A DNA stretch of 64,000 bases from Pyrobaculum sp. 3827-6 (GCF_025641885.1 NZ_JAOTQN010000001.1:434001-498000), one strand, 5' to 3'; shown: positions 17,011 to 25,781, counted from the stretch's first letter. Notes: generated from the sequence alone by a model not told the origin. Numbers and translations are program-made.

Positions 17011-17361
17011 TCAACTTCGTGGTTGCACTCTGATGCCATGAGCCCACTGAGTGTTTACACAAGGCAACCCCTCAATATCGGAGGCATTAGGAGCCAGCAT
17101 AACCTTGACAATCTCCATGTAGACATCTATGACTTCGCTCCCCACCTCAAGCCGCGCTACGCCCAGCTAGGAGCGCTCAAGCCCCACAACTATGCGAGGG
17201 AGCTCAGGCGCGCACGGAACCCCGCCGAAATACCTCACCTCAACTCCTATGTATTGCTTCGCCACGACGTTGACTGAGTAGCCCCCTCCAACCTGGTAAA
17301 TTGTAAAATCAATGGGGTGAAGCTTAATACCAACCAAACGGCTGTACTGTGAACTTAGCAA
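17011..17361 (-). pseudogene. Unknown protein, interrupted by TAG
   Basis: The frame starts MLSSQYSRLVGIKLHP and runs through VGGGYSVNVVAKQYIGVEVR to VVGLERS, meets TAG at 17167-17169, and continues in the same frame LGVARLEVGSEVIDVYMEI to VQPRS before a TGA. Amino-acid composition is protein-like on both sides of the stop. The start overlaps the end of the gene at 17355-17636 by seven bases, so the two were an operon. No family recognised. Confidence 0.5.
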
Positions 17362-17636
17362 CGGCTGGCTTCACCTCCCTCACCTCTGCCTTTAGCGACT
17401 TTACCATCTAGCCGAGCGCAGTATCCGCAGAGCCTCCTCCTGTCGATCTCGTAGAAGTCGATGTAGTCAATCTCGAGGTTGATTATGCGCCCCACCTCGT
17501 CAAGCCCCACAATCACCTCGGCCTGCCCCATAACCACCGCAGACGGCGCCCTCTCAGACCTCCTCACAATGAGCACCGCGTCCACCACCCGGACACTAGG
17601 CGCCTCGGCGTGGTAAGACCCGCCCTTTACCCCCAA
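17355..17636 (-). CDS. Small protein, possibly DUF2283-like
   Basis: Up to 93 residues from TTG 17636; the true start may be a later GTG. The stretch VRVVDAVLIVRRSERAP then AEVIVGLDEVGRIINLEID has the alternating strands and the D-E-X-G-R-I-X-X-L-E-I block seen in DUF2283 proteins. The C-terminus has CGYC. It is the upstream partner of the interrupted gene at 17011-17361. The assignment is tentative. Confidence 0.35.
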   Translation of the reverse strand: MGVKGGSYHAEAPSVRVVDAVLIVRRSERAPSAVVMGQAEVIVGLDEVGRIINLEIDYIDFYEIDRRRLCGYCARLDGKVAKGRGEGGEASRC

Positions 17637-18163
17637 ATTCCCGGTGTAGTTAACCGGACGTTGCCACTCCTACAAAGAAGTACTATGAAGAAAAGCCTCC
17701 TCCCCCATATACAGCCTGCTGTAGATCACATCCACGGCTCTACATGCAATTCGCTATTTAAAGACAACCCCCATCGGACACAAACCTCCCCGTAGAGCTG
17801 ACGACAAAGCCGGCAACAGGTAGGACCCCCGCCGCTCTACACAGCCCTCTACGTGCTCTACCCCGCCCCCCAGCGCCAGATCCGCCGCTACGTCACGAGG
17901 TAGCGGGCCCCCAGTCGGCGGCCAGCTCGCAGAGACCTCCCACCAGCTGGCGCATCTCCACCCGGCAACCTCCGCCGCGGCGGTGGCGGACCTGGCCATA
18001 TACGACTACGCAGACGAGAGGATCAGGCGCCCCCGCAGAAAGTCAGACAACACGTGAAGCGCGGCCACCCACGCCGCGGGCGGCACCAGCGCAGAGGCGC
18101 ACGGGGGGCTATGTAGATGCGGAGCTGGGCACTTCTAAAAATTTTTAAAAAGCGGCTCCGGGG
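17637..18163. other. Intergenic, decayed coding DNA
   Basis: The plus strand from about 17900 to 18056 has a protein-like stretch (TSAAAVADLAIYDYADERI) ending in TGA, but no start and interrupted upstream frames, so it looks like a gene relic. A strong TATA box (AAAATTTTTAAAA, about 18138-18150) belongs to the next gene. Confidence 0.4.
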
Positions 18164-18829
18164 GTGTCTGTGTCTGTGGATTTGAAGACGCTTGAGGAGG
18201 TGGTGGAGAGGGCTGTCAAGAGGGCCCTGGCAGAAGCCCGTAGCGAGGAGATGAGGGCAGTCGCCGAGGCTTTGAAGGCGCTGGCAGACTACACCAAAGC
18301 CGGGTTTACACAAGTCACTACAGAACTCAAAGAACTAAAAACAGGTTTTGTACAAGTCACCACAGAACTCGGAGAGTTGAAAACTCAAGTCGCCGACTTG
18401 AAGACGAGGGTATCTGCATTAGAGACACGTACAGCTAGTCTAGAAAATCGTGTATCTAACCTAGAAAAACGCGTATCTAACGTCGAGGACAGTTTAGGCT
18501 CTCTCACAGAGGCTACCCTCTCCCGCTACGTCTGGGAGGATCTTAGAGAGGAGGTTAGGGCTAGGGGTGAGGTGGTGCTCGCCAGACGCCGCAACGCCCG
18601 TGTCGACGGCTTGGATATTGACCTCCTCGTGGAGACGGACAGGGCGGTGTACGTGGTGGAGGTCAAGACAAAGCCGAGGAGGAGGGATGTGGACGCCGTG
18701 GCTAGAAAGGCCGAGGCGGCCCGCGGAGCATACGGCAAGCCCGCAGTCGCAATACTCGCCGGGGTGAGGATAGGAGACGACGTGGAGAAATACGCAAAGG
18801 GAAAGGGGGTTCTCGTATACAGGTACTAA
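18164..18829 (+). CDS. Coiled-coil protein with C-terminal PD-(D/E)XK nuclease-like domain
   Basis: 221 residues. Residues about 50-115 form a long coiled coil with heptads (TELKELKTGFVQVTTELGE, LKTRVSALETRTASLENRV). The C-terminal domain has RNARVDGLDIDLLVE and VYVVEVKTKP: the D...E-X-K core of the restriction-nuclease fold. This arrangement is frequent in Thermoproteales (DUF3782-like). GTG 18164 is the first of several nearby starts after the TATA box. Two relatives are in this window: a broken one at 20728-21407 and an intact one at 48289-49044. DNA-cleaving activity is inferred, not shown. Confidence 0.7.
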   Translation: MSVSVDLKTLEEVVERAVKRALAEARSEEMRAVAEALKALADYTKAGFTQVTTELKELKTGFVQVTTELGELKTQVADLKTRVSALETRTASLENRVSNLEKRVSNVEDSLGSLTEATLSRYVWEDLREEVRARGEVVLARRRNARVDGLDIDLLVETDRAVYVVEVKTKPRRRDVDAVARKAEAARGAYGKPAVAILAGVRIGDDVEKYAKGKGVLVYRY

Positions 18830-19096
18830 TCAGAGCCGCGGGGTCCAGCGAGAGCTAGATCCGGCGTGGGCGGGAGACGGCTCCGAGACCGCGGACGCCT
18901 CTCAGAGGGCGGCGCCTACGCCGTCTGCGAGGCGGGCAGGCTGCCGTGTAGACATATCAGTAAAATTTTAAAAAACTAAAAATTTTTATTTAATGAATAG
19001 TAAGAGGGGGTTACATGGTATCTTGATAGGTTATTCCTTATTTTATTAGTAGCTGGTGCTGTAATTTACGTAAGCGGCTACACGACTCTAGGGCAG
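18830..19096 (+). promoter_or_regulatory. Intergenic with AT-rich promoter
   Basis: Two TATA-like tracts (GTAAAATTTTAAAAAAC and AAAAATTTTTATTTAATG, about 18960-18996) lie about 100 bases before the protease frame. The same frame is open from about 19010 and encodes a hydrophobic helix (LFLILLVAGAVIYV), but no ATG, GTG or TTG starts it, see the next entry. Confidence 0.45.
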
Positions 19097-20323
19097 TTGC
19101 TTATGGAGGTGCCTATTGTGGCGTATTACGTACCTGGCCTCGTCTTAGCCGCTGCAAGGCTTTACCTATCTATAAAAAAGACGGAAAATAGAATCCTCTC
19201 GGCGCTGTTCGGCGGAGTATTCCTCACATCAGTACTTTTGATAGGTACGACGTGGCTATTAGGTGAGTTGTATATAGGTGGTTTACTAGACGTCGGAGAT
19301 CTCGGCGATTTTCTATACGTTGCAATTTCAGTATTAGTGTATTTGTCATTGATGAAGGTCGTGGACATTGTTTACAGTAGGCGGCTGGCCGGCGTGGGCA
19401 GAGTAGACGGCGGCTATCTACATGTCGAGAGAGGAGTAGCCTACGGCGGCTTCACCTTTGGGCTCGGGACAAAGTCGTTTGTACTAATCGGCGGAGAGGA
19501 CCCCGCCGTGCTTGAGATGATTAGGCTACACGAGGAGTACCACGCGAAGAACAGACACCCCATGAAGCTCCAGCTGTACCTCCTGGCCGCGCTCCTCCTC
19601 ACGGGTATCATGATAAGACACGGCCTATGGAACACGCCGGTCTACCCCACGGCTGGTTTGGCGCTCGCCGTCGGCTTCCTAGTCTTCATAAGGGCGCTGG
19701 AGACAGCCGCCGACGCCTACACATGGCGCGCCCTGGGGCCCGCGGCGTACGAGCGCCTCAAAGCCTTTCTCAAGCTGAGGTACGGCGTAGAGGAGCCGTG
19801 GAGGGCCCCCCTCTGGTCTAGGCTCACCCACACCTCGCGTAGAGACGTCACCCTCACCACAGGCGACCCCATAGGCGCCCACTGGAGGCTTGAATTCCCC
19901 CTAGCGGGCGCCCTGGCCTCTCTATCCCTAATAACCTGCAAGTACTACCTCGTGCCTCAGGACATTATCTACATCACGCTCCCAGCCGCCTTCGCCGGCT
20001 TCCTCACGTTCTCCACCTCCCTGGCATACGTAGCGAAGCCCTTAATCCGCAGATTGGCAGGCCCCGCCTTCACAGACCGCGGCGTCTTCAACCTCGGCGC
20101 CTTGTCCTCAAGCGTCTACACAACCGCCGCCGCTGCCACAGTAGCCCTAGGCCCGTGGTCCCATGCACTGGCCTCCGCGTTTCTAGCCTACGCCATGCGC
20201 CACTACCTAAACAGCTGGAGACGCGGAGTAGCCCTCACAGTAGCCATATATCCCGTATACCTGGCGCTAAACACCGCCATCAACTTGCTGATCCTTGAAA
20301 TAAGCCCGCCACAACCCGTGTGA
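19097..20323 (+). CDS. M48-like integral membrane metalloprotease
   Basis: 408 residues with eight to nine membrane helices. HEEYH at about 145-149 is the zinc-binding HEXXH, and LETAADAY at about 201-208 supplies the third ligand Glu, as in M48/HtpX enzymes. The catalytic site lies at the cytoplasmic membrane face in this family. The first usable start is TTG 19097 (or ATG 19103), yet the frame upstream encodes one more membrane helix without a start codon; the gene may have lost its original N-terminus. Confidence 0.75.
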   Translation: MLMEVPIVAYYVPGLVLAAARLYLSIKKTENRILSALFGGVFLTSVLLIGTTWLLGELYIGGLLDVGDLGDFLYVAISVLVYLSLMKVVDIVYSRRLAGVGRVDGGYLHVERGVAYGGFTFGLGTKSFVLIGGEDPAVLEMIRLHEEYHAKNRHPMKLQLYLLAALLLTGIMIRHGLWNTPVYPTAGLALAVGFLVFIRALETAADAYTWRALGPAAYERLKAFLKLRYGVEEPWRAPLWSRLTHTSRRDVTLTTGDPIGAHWRLEFPLAGALASLSLITCKYYLVPQDIIYITLPAAFAGFLTFSTSLAYVAKPLIRRLAGPAFTDRGVFNLGALSSSVYTTAAAATVALGPWSHALASAFLAYAMRHYLNSWRRGVALTVAIYPVYLALNTAINLLILEISPPQPV

Positions 20324-20415
20324 CAGAAAAGGCGGACTGGCGGGGGGAGGGAGGACACCTGGCACACCGCGCCGAGGCGCCCCACTCCCACTCCGCGGGC
20401 CGCGGGGCTGAGGGC

Positions 20416-20453
20416 CGTCCCGGCCCACAACCACAACCTCCAGCTGCCTGGAG
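20416..20453 (-). repeat. 38-bp dispersed repeat, copy A
   Basis: Matches the complement of 23575-23612 at 37 of 38 bases. It carries the small hairpin CTCCAG-GCAG-CTGGAG. Both copies translate in one frame to RQLEVVVVGRD, so they may be relics of the same lost gene rather than a designed repeat. No target duplication is seen. Confidence 0.7.
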
Positions 20454-20727
20454 GCTATTGACATCTGGCCGCAGTGCAGACAGCCACCGCAGAAAGGCGC
20501 ATCACTGTTTCACTTTTGATTTCTGGCCCCGACTCAAAGTGAGCTTGCGCATCTCACTGGCGTTTCAACTATCACATCCCAACGAACGCCGTTATTGATA
20601 TGTAGAGGCGCAGATAGATAACGGCAACAACCCGCTGTGTACAGCGGCGGGGCTGTCCGGGAATCGGCTAGCGGGTCCGCCGGGGCGGGGCCTAGAAGCA
20701 TTTTTAAATTTAGGCATAAGTAACTCC
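20454..20727 (+). other. Intergenic, only a promoter seen
   Basis: No gene is recognised. A TATA box (TTTTTAAATTTA, 20701-20712) lies 16-27 bases before the GTG of the following broken nuclease gene. Confidence 0.45.
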
Positions 20728-21407
20728 GTGTCTCTTGCTGAGGAGGTCAAGAAGGTGTTGATGGAGAACCCGGATATACTAGCAGAGGTGCTGGTCTCCA
20801 GACCTGAGATAATTTACTAGGCCTTGGCCCAGCTAGTCCCGTGGCAGAACCTGGCTACTAAACAAGATATAGATGAATTGAGAAAAGCCACTAGACAAGA
20901 TATAGATGAGCTGAAGAGAGCTGTAGATGAGTTAAGAAAAAGTATTGATCAGATATCTCTAAGACTAGACGCGCTGGAAAAACTGTTACTCAAATATCTC
21001 TAAGGGTAGACGCGCTCGGCGCCCGCTGGGGGGTCCTCAGCGAAGACGCCTTTAGAGAGGGGGTGAGGGAGCTTCTGCGCGCGGCTGGCTACGCGGTGGA
21101 GAAGTGGCTGTACTACGACGCAGACGGGTACGTCTACGGATACCCCAGCGAGGTGGAGCTCGACGTAGTTATAAAAGACGGCGCTGTAATCGCCGTGGAG
21201 GTCACCTCTAGTCTGAGGAGGGGGGATTTGTTTACTGTAAAGCAGAAAACAGAACTGTACACAAAAACCACCGGAAGGCCTGTCAACGCGGTCTTAGTCA
21301 TAACGCCGTATATCAGCGACAGAAACCCAAGCTATGTCAAAGCCATGGCTGAGAGAATCAACATCAAACTCATAACCCCAGAGGAGGCGGCGGCGAGACC
21401 TGTTTAA
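20728..21407 (+). pseudogene. Coiled-coil PD-(D/E)XK nuclease-like gene, TAG and frameshift
   Basis: GTG 20728 starts SLAEEVKKVLMENPDILAEV; TAG at 20818-20820 (codon 31) follows EIIY, then the frame continues into a coiled coil with repeats DIDELRKATRQDIDELKRA. A frameshift near 20985-21005 moves to the frame ending at 21407, with SEVELDVVIKDGAVIAVEV giving the D...E-X-T nuclease core (Thr in place of Lys). Two independent lesions make it a pseudogene. Same architecture as 18164-18829 and 48289-49044. Confidence 0.75.
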
Positions 21408-21531
21408 AAAATGAGGCGGGGCGGCCCCCGGCAACACGCCCCACCCCAAGAGCGGCCGACGGCCGAGGCCGTAGCCTAAGGTCCGAGAAACAGCCGCACC
21501 GCCCTCGGCTCCCGGCCTTTGCTGAGAACTT

Positions 21532-21814
21532 GACTTAGACTGTTGTTTCTGTCAGGTCTAGCTATCGCCTTCCTCCTCGCCCTGATTCCGGCGCCTCCAG
21601 CGGCGCTACCCCTCCTGCCAGGCGCCTTCTTCATATGCTCTTCCCTCCTCGTGGCCTCTTTAGCGCCCGCCTTTGTTGCGCCGTTCTTTGGCTCGAGAAC
21701 CGCCGCATAAGGCGGTAAGAAGGCCTTGCTGTCCCCCTAACAGTCTTCTCAGCGATCTCAGCAGTACTCTTCTCTGCAGGCCCCGCGGCGATGCGGCGCC
21801 TCGGCCTCCTCTAA
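21532..21814 (+). pseudogene. C-terminal relic of a membrane transporter
   Basis: The plus strand reads LAIAFLLALIPAPPAALPLL then FFICSSLLVASLAPAFVAPFFG in one frame, and after a shift near 21705-21725, LAVPLTVFSAISAVLFSAGP then MRRLGLL and a stop at 21812-21814. The pattern of hydrophobic helices fits the last helices of an MFS-type transporter. No promoter or start. Upstream 21408-21531 shows nothing recognisable. Confidence 0.5.
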
Positions 21815-21984
21815 TCTGCGACTTCTGCTCGGCGCACACGCCAAGGTCCCTACGCCAGTCCGCAACAGCCGTCACTAATCGCCGGGATGCCCCGCGGCCG
21901 CACCGCGCTGTTGGCGCGTTACGGCTGGCGCGCGCCGAGCCGAGCCGGCACGTCTGCAGCGCTTACTCCGCCCAGCGCGCGGCT
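21815..21984. other. GC-rich intergenic, no gene recognised
   Basis: Very GC-rich with many short inverted repeats of CGCG type; no frame shows a protein-like composition and there is no promoter. Confidence 0.35.
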
Positions 21985-22380
21985 TCAGCGCCGCGCGTAT
22001 ATCTCGGCGCATTTATAGAGCTGCTCCACGTCGGCCTTCAGCCTGGCTAGGTTCTCGTCGAGCTCTTTAATTTTGGGCTTTATCTCCTCCTACACCCTTA
22101 AGATCCTCGGCGGGGCCCTCTTGGCGAGCTGGGCGGCTCTTACGGCGGCTGAGATCTCGAGAGGCCTCAGCTCCCACGGCAACCTCTCGGCCTCCATGCG
22201 CCTTGCCTGCAGGAACCTCTCCTCCATCTCAATAGCTTGTAAGTGGTGGGCGAACAGGTGCAGAAGGGACGGGAGGGACGACCTATAGCTAATCCTTACG
22301 AGGCCGGACTCGTAGACCCCTGCTCCAGACCCCGGCCGGCTGATCTCCGCAGTCGTCGAGGAGCACCGCGACGGCGACAA
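21985..22380 (-). pseudogene. Charged helical protein, interrupted by TAG
   Basis: The minus-strand frame encodes LLHLFAHHLQAIEMEERFLQ, then ELRPLEISAAVRAAQLAKRA, PPRILRV, TAG (22090-22092), and then EEIKPKIKELDENLARLKAD to CAEIYARR and TGA at 21985. Both sides are strongly helical and acidic/basic, as in a coiled coil. A Glu codon would fit the stop position. The N-terminal 30 residues are doubtful. Family not recognised. Confidence 0.45.
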
Positions 22381-22481
22381 CTCTGGGCTTCGGCACGCCG
22401 AGCTACTCGGCGCTGGGTTGTGAGATATGCCGTGGCTTGTAGTTGTTTAAATCTTTAATAAATTATTTGTAGTTGTAGCTA

Positions 22482-23240
22482 ATGGTAATCGCCGGCGTCT
22501 TTGAGGTGGCTATCGTGGCCGCTGGGCTCGCCGTTTTGTCGTTTATATCTGGGATGCTTGGGCTCGGCGTCGCTTTCGCCGCGATTCCGTTTCTAGGTCT
22601 TTTTATGCAAGATCTGGTGCACGAAGTTCAGCCGCTTGCCCTCCTTCTTAACGGTGTTACGGCTTTATTTTCTGCATTTGGTTTTGCGAGAAGCAGGCTT
22701 GTCGAGTGGAGGAGGGCTGCGTTCCTTAGCGTAGTTACAACACTGTCTGCGCCGATCGGCGCGTTTATTGTTCAATTCGTGCCGCAGATGATCGTGTGGG
22801 TTATCTACTTCGCCGCTGTTTTGTATCTAGCATATAGACTTTTTAAACCTATTAAAAGTTCTCGGGGGAGGGGGGAAAATTTTAAGTTGGCAGTTATATT
22901 TGCCGTACCTATCTCAGTGCTTGCGGGTTTTCTTGGCGTTGGCCCAGGGTTTTTACTTTTACCAACACTCATCCTCTTAGGATTTGAGCCTAAGAAAGCG
23001 GCGGGGATAAATGCCGTCGCCGTGTGTCCTCCCTCCTTCTCTGCATTAATTCCCCACTTATCAACTGCTCATTGGAATCCCTCCCTAGCGGCTATTTTAG
23101 TATTAATCGGCGCCGTTTCGGCATTCATCGGTGCGAGAGTTACAAGTCTTTTTATTCCGAGTGTTAAACTAAAACAAATGTTTGCAATCCTAATTTTAAT
23201 TGTAACTATATATAAAATATATACATTAATAACAGTCTAG
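22482..23240 (+). CDS. TauE/SafE-type membrane permease (DUF81)
   Basis: 252 residues with eight membrane helices. The N-terminal SGMLGLGVAFAAIPFLGLF and the repeated central GFLGVGPGFLLLPTLILLG are the two conserved Gly-rich half motifs of the TauE/SafE family, which exports or imports sulfite, sulfoacetate or related anions. ATG 22482 follows AT-rich TATA candidates at about 22448-22462. Codon use is less GC-rich than neighbours (many T-ending codons), which could mean recent transfer. Intact among decayed genes. Confidence 0.85.
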   Translation: MVIAGVFEVAIVAAGLAVLSFISGMLGLGVAFAAIPFLGLFMQDLVHEVQPLALLLNGVTALFSAFGFARSRLVEWRRAAFLSVVTTLSAPIGAFIVQFVPQMIVWVIYFAAVLYLAYRLFKPIKSSRGRGENFKLAVIFAVPISVLAGFLGVGPGFLLLPTLILLGFEPKKAAGINAVAVCPPSFSALIPHLSTAHWNPSLAAILVLIGAVSAFIGARVTSLFIPSVKLKQMFAILILIVTIYKIYTLITV

Positions 23241-23270
23241 TATGTATGGTACATCTAAGAAAGTATGATG

Positions 23271-23420
23271 GGGGGTGGGATAGCGGAGTACGGTTAAGGC
23301 GTGGACATGCCTTCGTGGGGGGCTCGTCCCGCAGGCAGACCTGGTTTAGGTCCTGTCGAGTCCAGAGCTGAGACCCCGCCAGCCACCGATAGCTGGTGCC
23401 TCGGCGTGGGGCACGACATG
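23271..23420 (+). other. GC-rich structured intergenic segment, possible RNA
   Basis: The segment has a box-A-like AGCGGAGTACGGTTAAGGC and several hairpins (GACCT-GGTTT-AGGTC; GTGGG/CCCGC; CCAGC...GCTGG; GTGCC...GGCAC). It resembles class II tRNA at the 5' side, but no proper D stem, T loop or matching acceptor can be built. It could be a decayed tRNA or another structured RNA. Confidence 0.3.
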
Positions 23421-23574
23421 TATAATATGTCTTTTTTGGATTTGATCATTCAGCGCCTAGGCGCTATTGCTTGACTTCTAGCCTATTTATGGAACTAATT
23501 TGAGATCAAGATTGTTGAGGTGTCTTGTTTACTGGTGGCGTTGTTGCGTGTTGGGGGCTCTCCGCTATCTATTT

Positions 23575-23612
23575 CTCCAGGCAACTGGAGGTTGTGGTTG
23601 TGGGCCGGGACG
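23575..23612 (+). repeat. 38-bp dispersed repeat, copy B
   Basis: Inverted partner of 20416-20453 with one mismatch in the loop of the small hairpin. It sits in non-coding DNA between the permease and the small gene at 23896. In one frame it reads RQLEVVVVGRDDPYRK before a TAG. Confidence 0.7.
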
Positions 23613-23895
23613 ACCCATACCGCAAGTAGCGCGGCAAATATCATTAACAGAAATCAAAAGATAGTTGAAACTTGCCCAGTAGCAGTATCTGTATCGTGGT
23701 CCAGAAATCAGCTGTTAGTGTGTGGGTTGCGCCGGGGCAATCGGCGAGGTGGGCGTTGAGTTTCGCCGTGGTGCACTTGGCGGCTGTGGTGAGTGTTGCC
23801 CATATGAGGGGACGGCGGTGGGTGGCGGCGGGTCCCAGGACTCCGCTGTTGTTAGAAGGTCGTAAAGGTTTTATAGGTTGATTTTTTGTGTGGGT

Positions 23896-24138
23896 GTGAA
23901 AAAAACAGAGGAGGCCTCTGCGGCTGAAGCGGGGGTGCGTGAGGTTTATCTGAAGAAGCTTGAGGAGATTAAGAGGGCTGTAGAGGAGGGCCGGGTGGTG
24001 AGGATCAGCGGGGTTCTTGTGCGGAAGCTTGAGTACAAGACGACGCGACGCGGGGGGATAATAGTCATCGTAAACGACGGCGAGCTTATCGACTACGCGA
24101 GCAAGCTGTTGAACAACCGGCGAATTGAAATTCTTTAA
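23896..24138 (+). CDS. Small protein of unknown function
   Basis: 80 residues from GTG 23896 (VKKTEEASAAEAGVREVYLK), chosen because TTTATA at about 23868-23874 is the right distance upstream; GTG 23890 is an alternative. A helical N-terminal half is followed by strands (VVRISGVLVRKLEYKT, GGIIVIVNDGELIDYASKLL). The size and layout are those of small DNA-binding or antitoxin-like proteins, but no motif proves this. Confidence 0.55.
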   Translation: MKKTEEASAAEAGVREVYLKKLEEIKRAVEEGRVVRISGVLVRKLEYKTTRRGGIIVIVNDGELIDYASKLLNNRRIEIL

Positions 24139-24555
24139 CCCCAGTGGCGGACGTGCGTTGCCCCGCGGCGGGAGCCTCCCGGCAGATCCTCGCGTACCCC
24201 TAACCCGCGTCTGGCTCTTATGCGCGGCTTCGGCGTCCCCCTCGCCGCGTTGCGTAGGCTGTCGCTTGGTTTCTCCGTTCGGGCTGGGCCGGCTTCGTCT
24301 TAATGGTGCTTCAAAGGCTCGGCGTTGGGCATCTCCGCGAACGCGTCTTCGGGCTCTTCTGTAAGCGCGCCGACGCGGCTCTGCCCTCGGCGTTGCTTGT
24401 GTGTAACGCGCCGGGGCTTGGTGTTGAGCCTGTTTGCCGGGTTTTTGTACAACAACGCCGCTGGTTGCGTTCAGCGGGTGGATCTGCGAGCGCGGATGGG
24501 GCGTTGCCCGGCGGCGTGTTTGGTTAAGTTTATAAATTAGGGATTGCTTTTGTCT
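24139..24555. other. GC-rich intergenic, no gene recognised
   Basis: About 400 bases. A minus-strand frame (NPANRLNTKPRRVTHKQ ... EEPEDAFAEMPNAEP) looks faintly protein-like but is cut by stops, so it may be a relic. At 24527-24540 the TATA box GTTTATAAATTAG belongs to the next gene. Confidence 0.4.
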
Positions 24556-24696
24556 GTGGAGGAGCTTCCGAGGGAGGTGGAGCTTCTGCTGAGGGCGTAT
24601 AGAGAGGCTAGGAGGCCCCGCATTGAGATTGGGTACCTCAGGGTGAAGGGGGTTGTGGGGGTTTACTATGGCGTTGAGGGTGAGGGCAGGGCTTAG
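24556..24696 (+). CDS. Small charged protein upstream of protease-like gene
   Basis: 46 residues from GTG 24556 (VEELPREVELLLRAYREA). The TATA box GTTTATAAATTAG is 16-29 bases before it, so the message would be leaderless. The stop overlaps the next frame (ATG 24668) by 29 bases, the arrangement of a two-gene module. Helical N-terminus, then RIEIGYLRVKGVVGVYYG, a strand pair. No family recognised. Confidence 0.5.
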   Translation: MEELPREVELLLRAYREARRPRIEIGYLRVKGVVGVYYGVEGEGRA

Positions 24697-25081
24697 GGCC
24701 GGGGGCAGGTAGGTCGCGGCCTCCGCGCTTGTGAACACGGGCTTTGAGTCCTCCGCCCCAGACGTGGCTGTGCCCGTGGAGGTGGCGAAGGCGCTTGGGC
24801 TGTGGCCGCCGAAGTCGGCGAGGGTTGTGTCGGCGGATACCGGCGGCGGCGAGGTTGAGCTTGTCTATATCGAGGCGGGGGCGGAGCTTGAGGTGTAGGG
24901 GAGGCGGGCCTCGGTCAACATCTTGGTGAATCCCTACATCGACGTGGTGCTGATCAGCGACTTCCTCGCCGGGGAGCTCGGCATCGTCATCCTAGACGCC
25001 AAGAGGGGCTTGTGGCAGTTTAGGGACGAGGATGCTGTGAGGCCCTCCGCCGAGCCGCAACGCTGGCCCCGCCGGGGCTAG
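24668..25081 (+). pseudogene. Retropepsin-like aspartyl protease gene with two TAG codons
   Basis: ATG 24668 begins ALRVRAGLRAGGR, then TAG (24710-24712), then VAASALVNTGFESSAPDVAV and PVEVAKALGLWPP. A second TAG (24896-24898) follows AGAELEV, and the frame ends GRRASVNILVNPYIDVVLIS ... WPRRG. The pattern A-L-V-(D)-T-G-F-E and the closing I-L-G-like block fit single-domain retropepsin-like proteins, but the catalytic Asp of DTG is Asn here. Two stops plus the lost Asp mark a dead gene. Confidence 0.6.
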
Positions 25082-25298
25082 TCGCCGGGTAAGCGGCGCC
25101 GCGATCGGCGCACCTGCGGCGGGCTGTCCAAATCGCTGGTTTAAAGCCTCTAGGCGCAGTTTTTGCTCTTGGTATCAGCATCTCGATATGTGCAGAGCTT
25201 CGCAACATTAGTGCTCACGGGGGATATCGCAGAAGGCACGGCGCCCCGCGTGGGGGGCGTCTGTATCTTCGCGCAGTTGTGAACGCCGGGGGCCTTGC
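25082..25298. other. Intergenic, no gene recognised
   Basis: Two hundred bases between the protease relic and the end of the PaREP1 gene on the other strand. Nothing beyond short GC-rich inverted repeats is seen. Confidence 0.4.
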
Positions 25299-25781
25299 TT
25301 AGGCGCTCTGCACTTGGTATTCTCTGCAGGCCTCTGTGTAGAGGGCTTCGTCGCATTTCAGCGCATTGCACAACCTGGCGGCGAGCCAGCAGAAGTCGCG
25401 GGCGGCCGCCTCGCGGCTTGGGTATATGGACATCACCCCCTCGGGGTCTGGGCCATTGTACTGGTACTGGTGGAGGGCGAGAGCGACGTAGCCCTCCTTC
25501 TCCATGCCTAGGGCGGCTGATACTTCGGGGATTGCCCTCGTGGGCATGTACGCTATGATTTTGTCTATGTTTTTGAAGCGGGGGGCGAGCTCCGCCTTTC
25601 TCTGCCCCGCGGCGGCGGCTAGATACGACTTGTAGGCTTGGAAGAGCCTGCCCGCGGCGTTTCTAGTGTAGCCCTCTGTCATCAGCGTGAGGGCTAGCCT
25701 CAGCTCTGCCCGGGCCTCCTCCAGCCTCGCCTGTATGTAGGCCTCGAGGTCTCTCCAAGGCTTGGCGAGGGCCGTGTCCAC
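25299..25781 (-). CDS. PaREP1 family protein
   Basis: 160 residues. Conserved blocks KPWRDLEAYIQARLEEARAE, TRNAAGRLFQAYKSYLAAAA, IAYMPTRAIPEVSAAL and ALHQYQYNGPDPEG match the copy at 44831-45307. GTG 25781 follows the TATA box GATATATAAAC at about 25801-25811. Helical and soluble. The conserved YQYNGPD and RNAAG motifs are intact, so the gene is probably functional. Confidence 0.85.
   Translation of the reverse strand: MDTALAKPWRDLEAYIQARLEEARAELRLALTLMTEGYTRNAAGRLFQAYKSYLAAAAGQRKAELAPRFKNIDKIIAYMPTRAIPEVSAALGMEKEGYVALALHQYQYNGPDPEGVMSIYPSREAAARDFCWLAARLCNALKCDEALYTEACREYQVQSA

Noticed and set aside
18164-18829. Chromosome-segregation protein
   Set aside because: The coiled coil alone suggests this, but there is no ATPase head, and the C-terminal domain looks like a nuclease fold.
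23271-23390. Complete tRNA gene
   Set aside because: The box-A-like part is tempting, but D stem, T loop and acceptor pairing fail even when one intron is allowed.
23644-24738. A 364-codon open frame on the minus strand
   Set aside because: Very rich in Arg, Pro, Ala and Gln without motifs, and antisense to genes with promoters and protein-like frames (23896-24138, 24556-24696, part of 24668-25081). Long frames by GC bias are common here.
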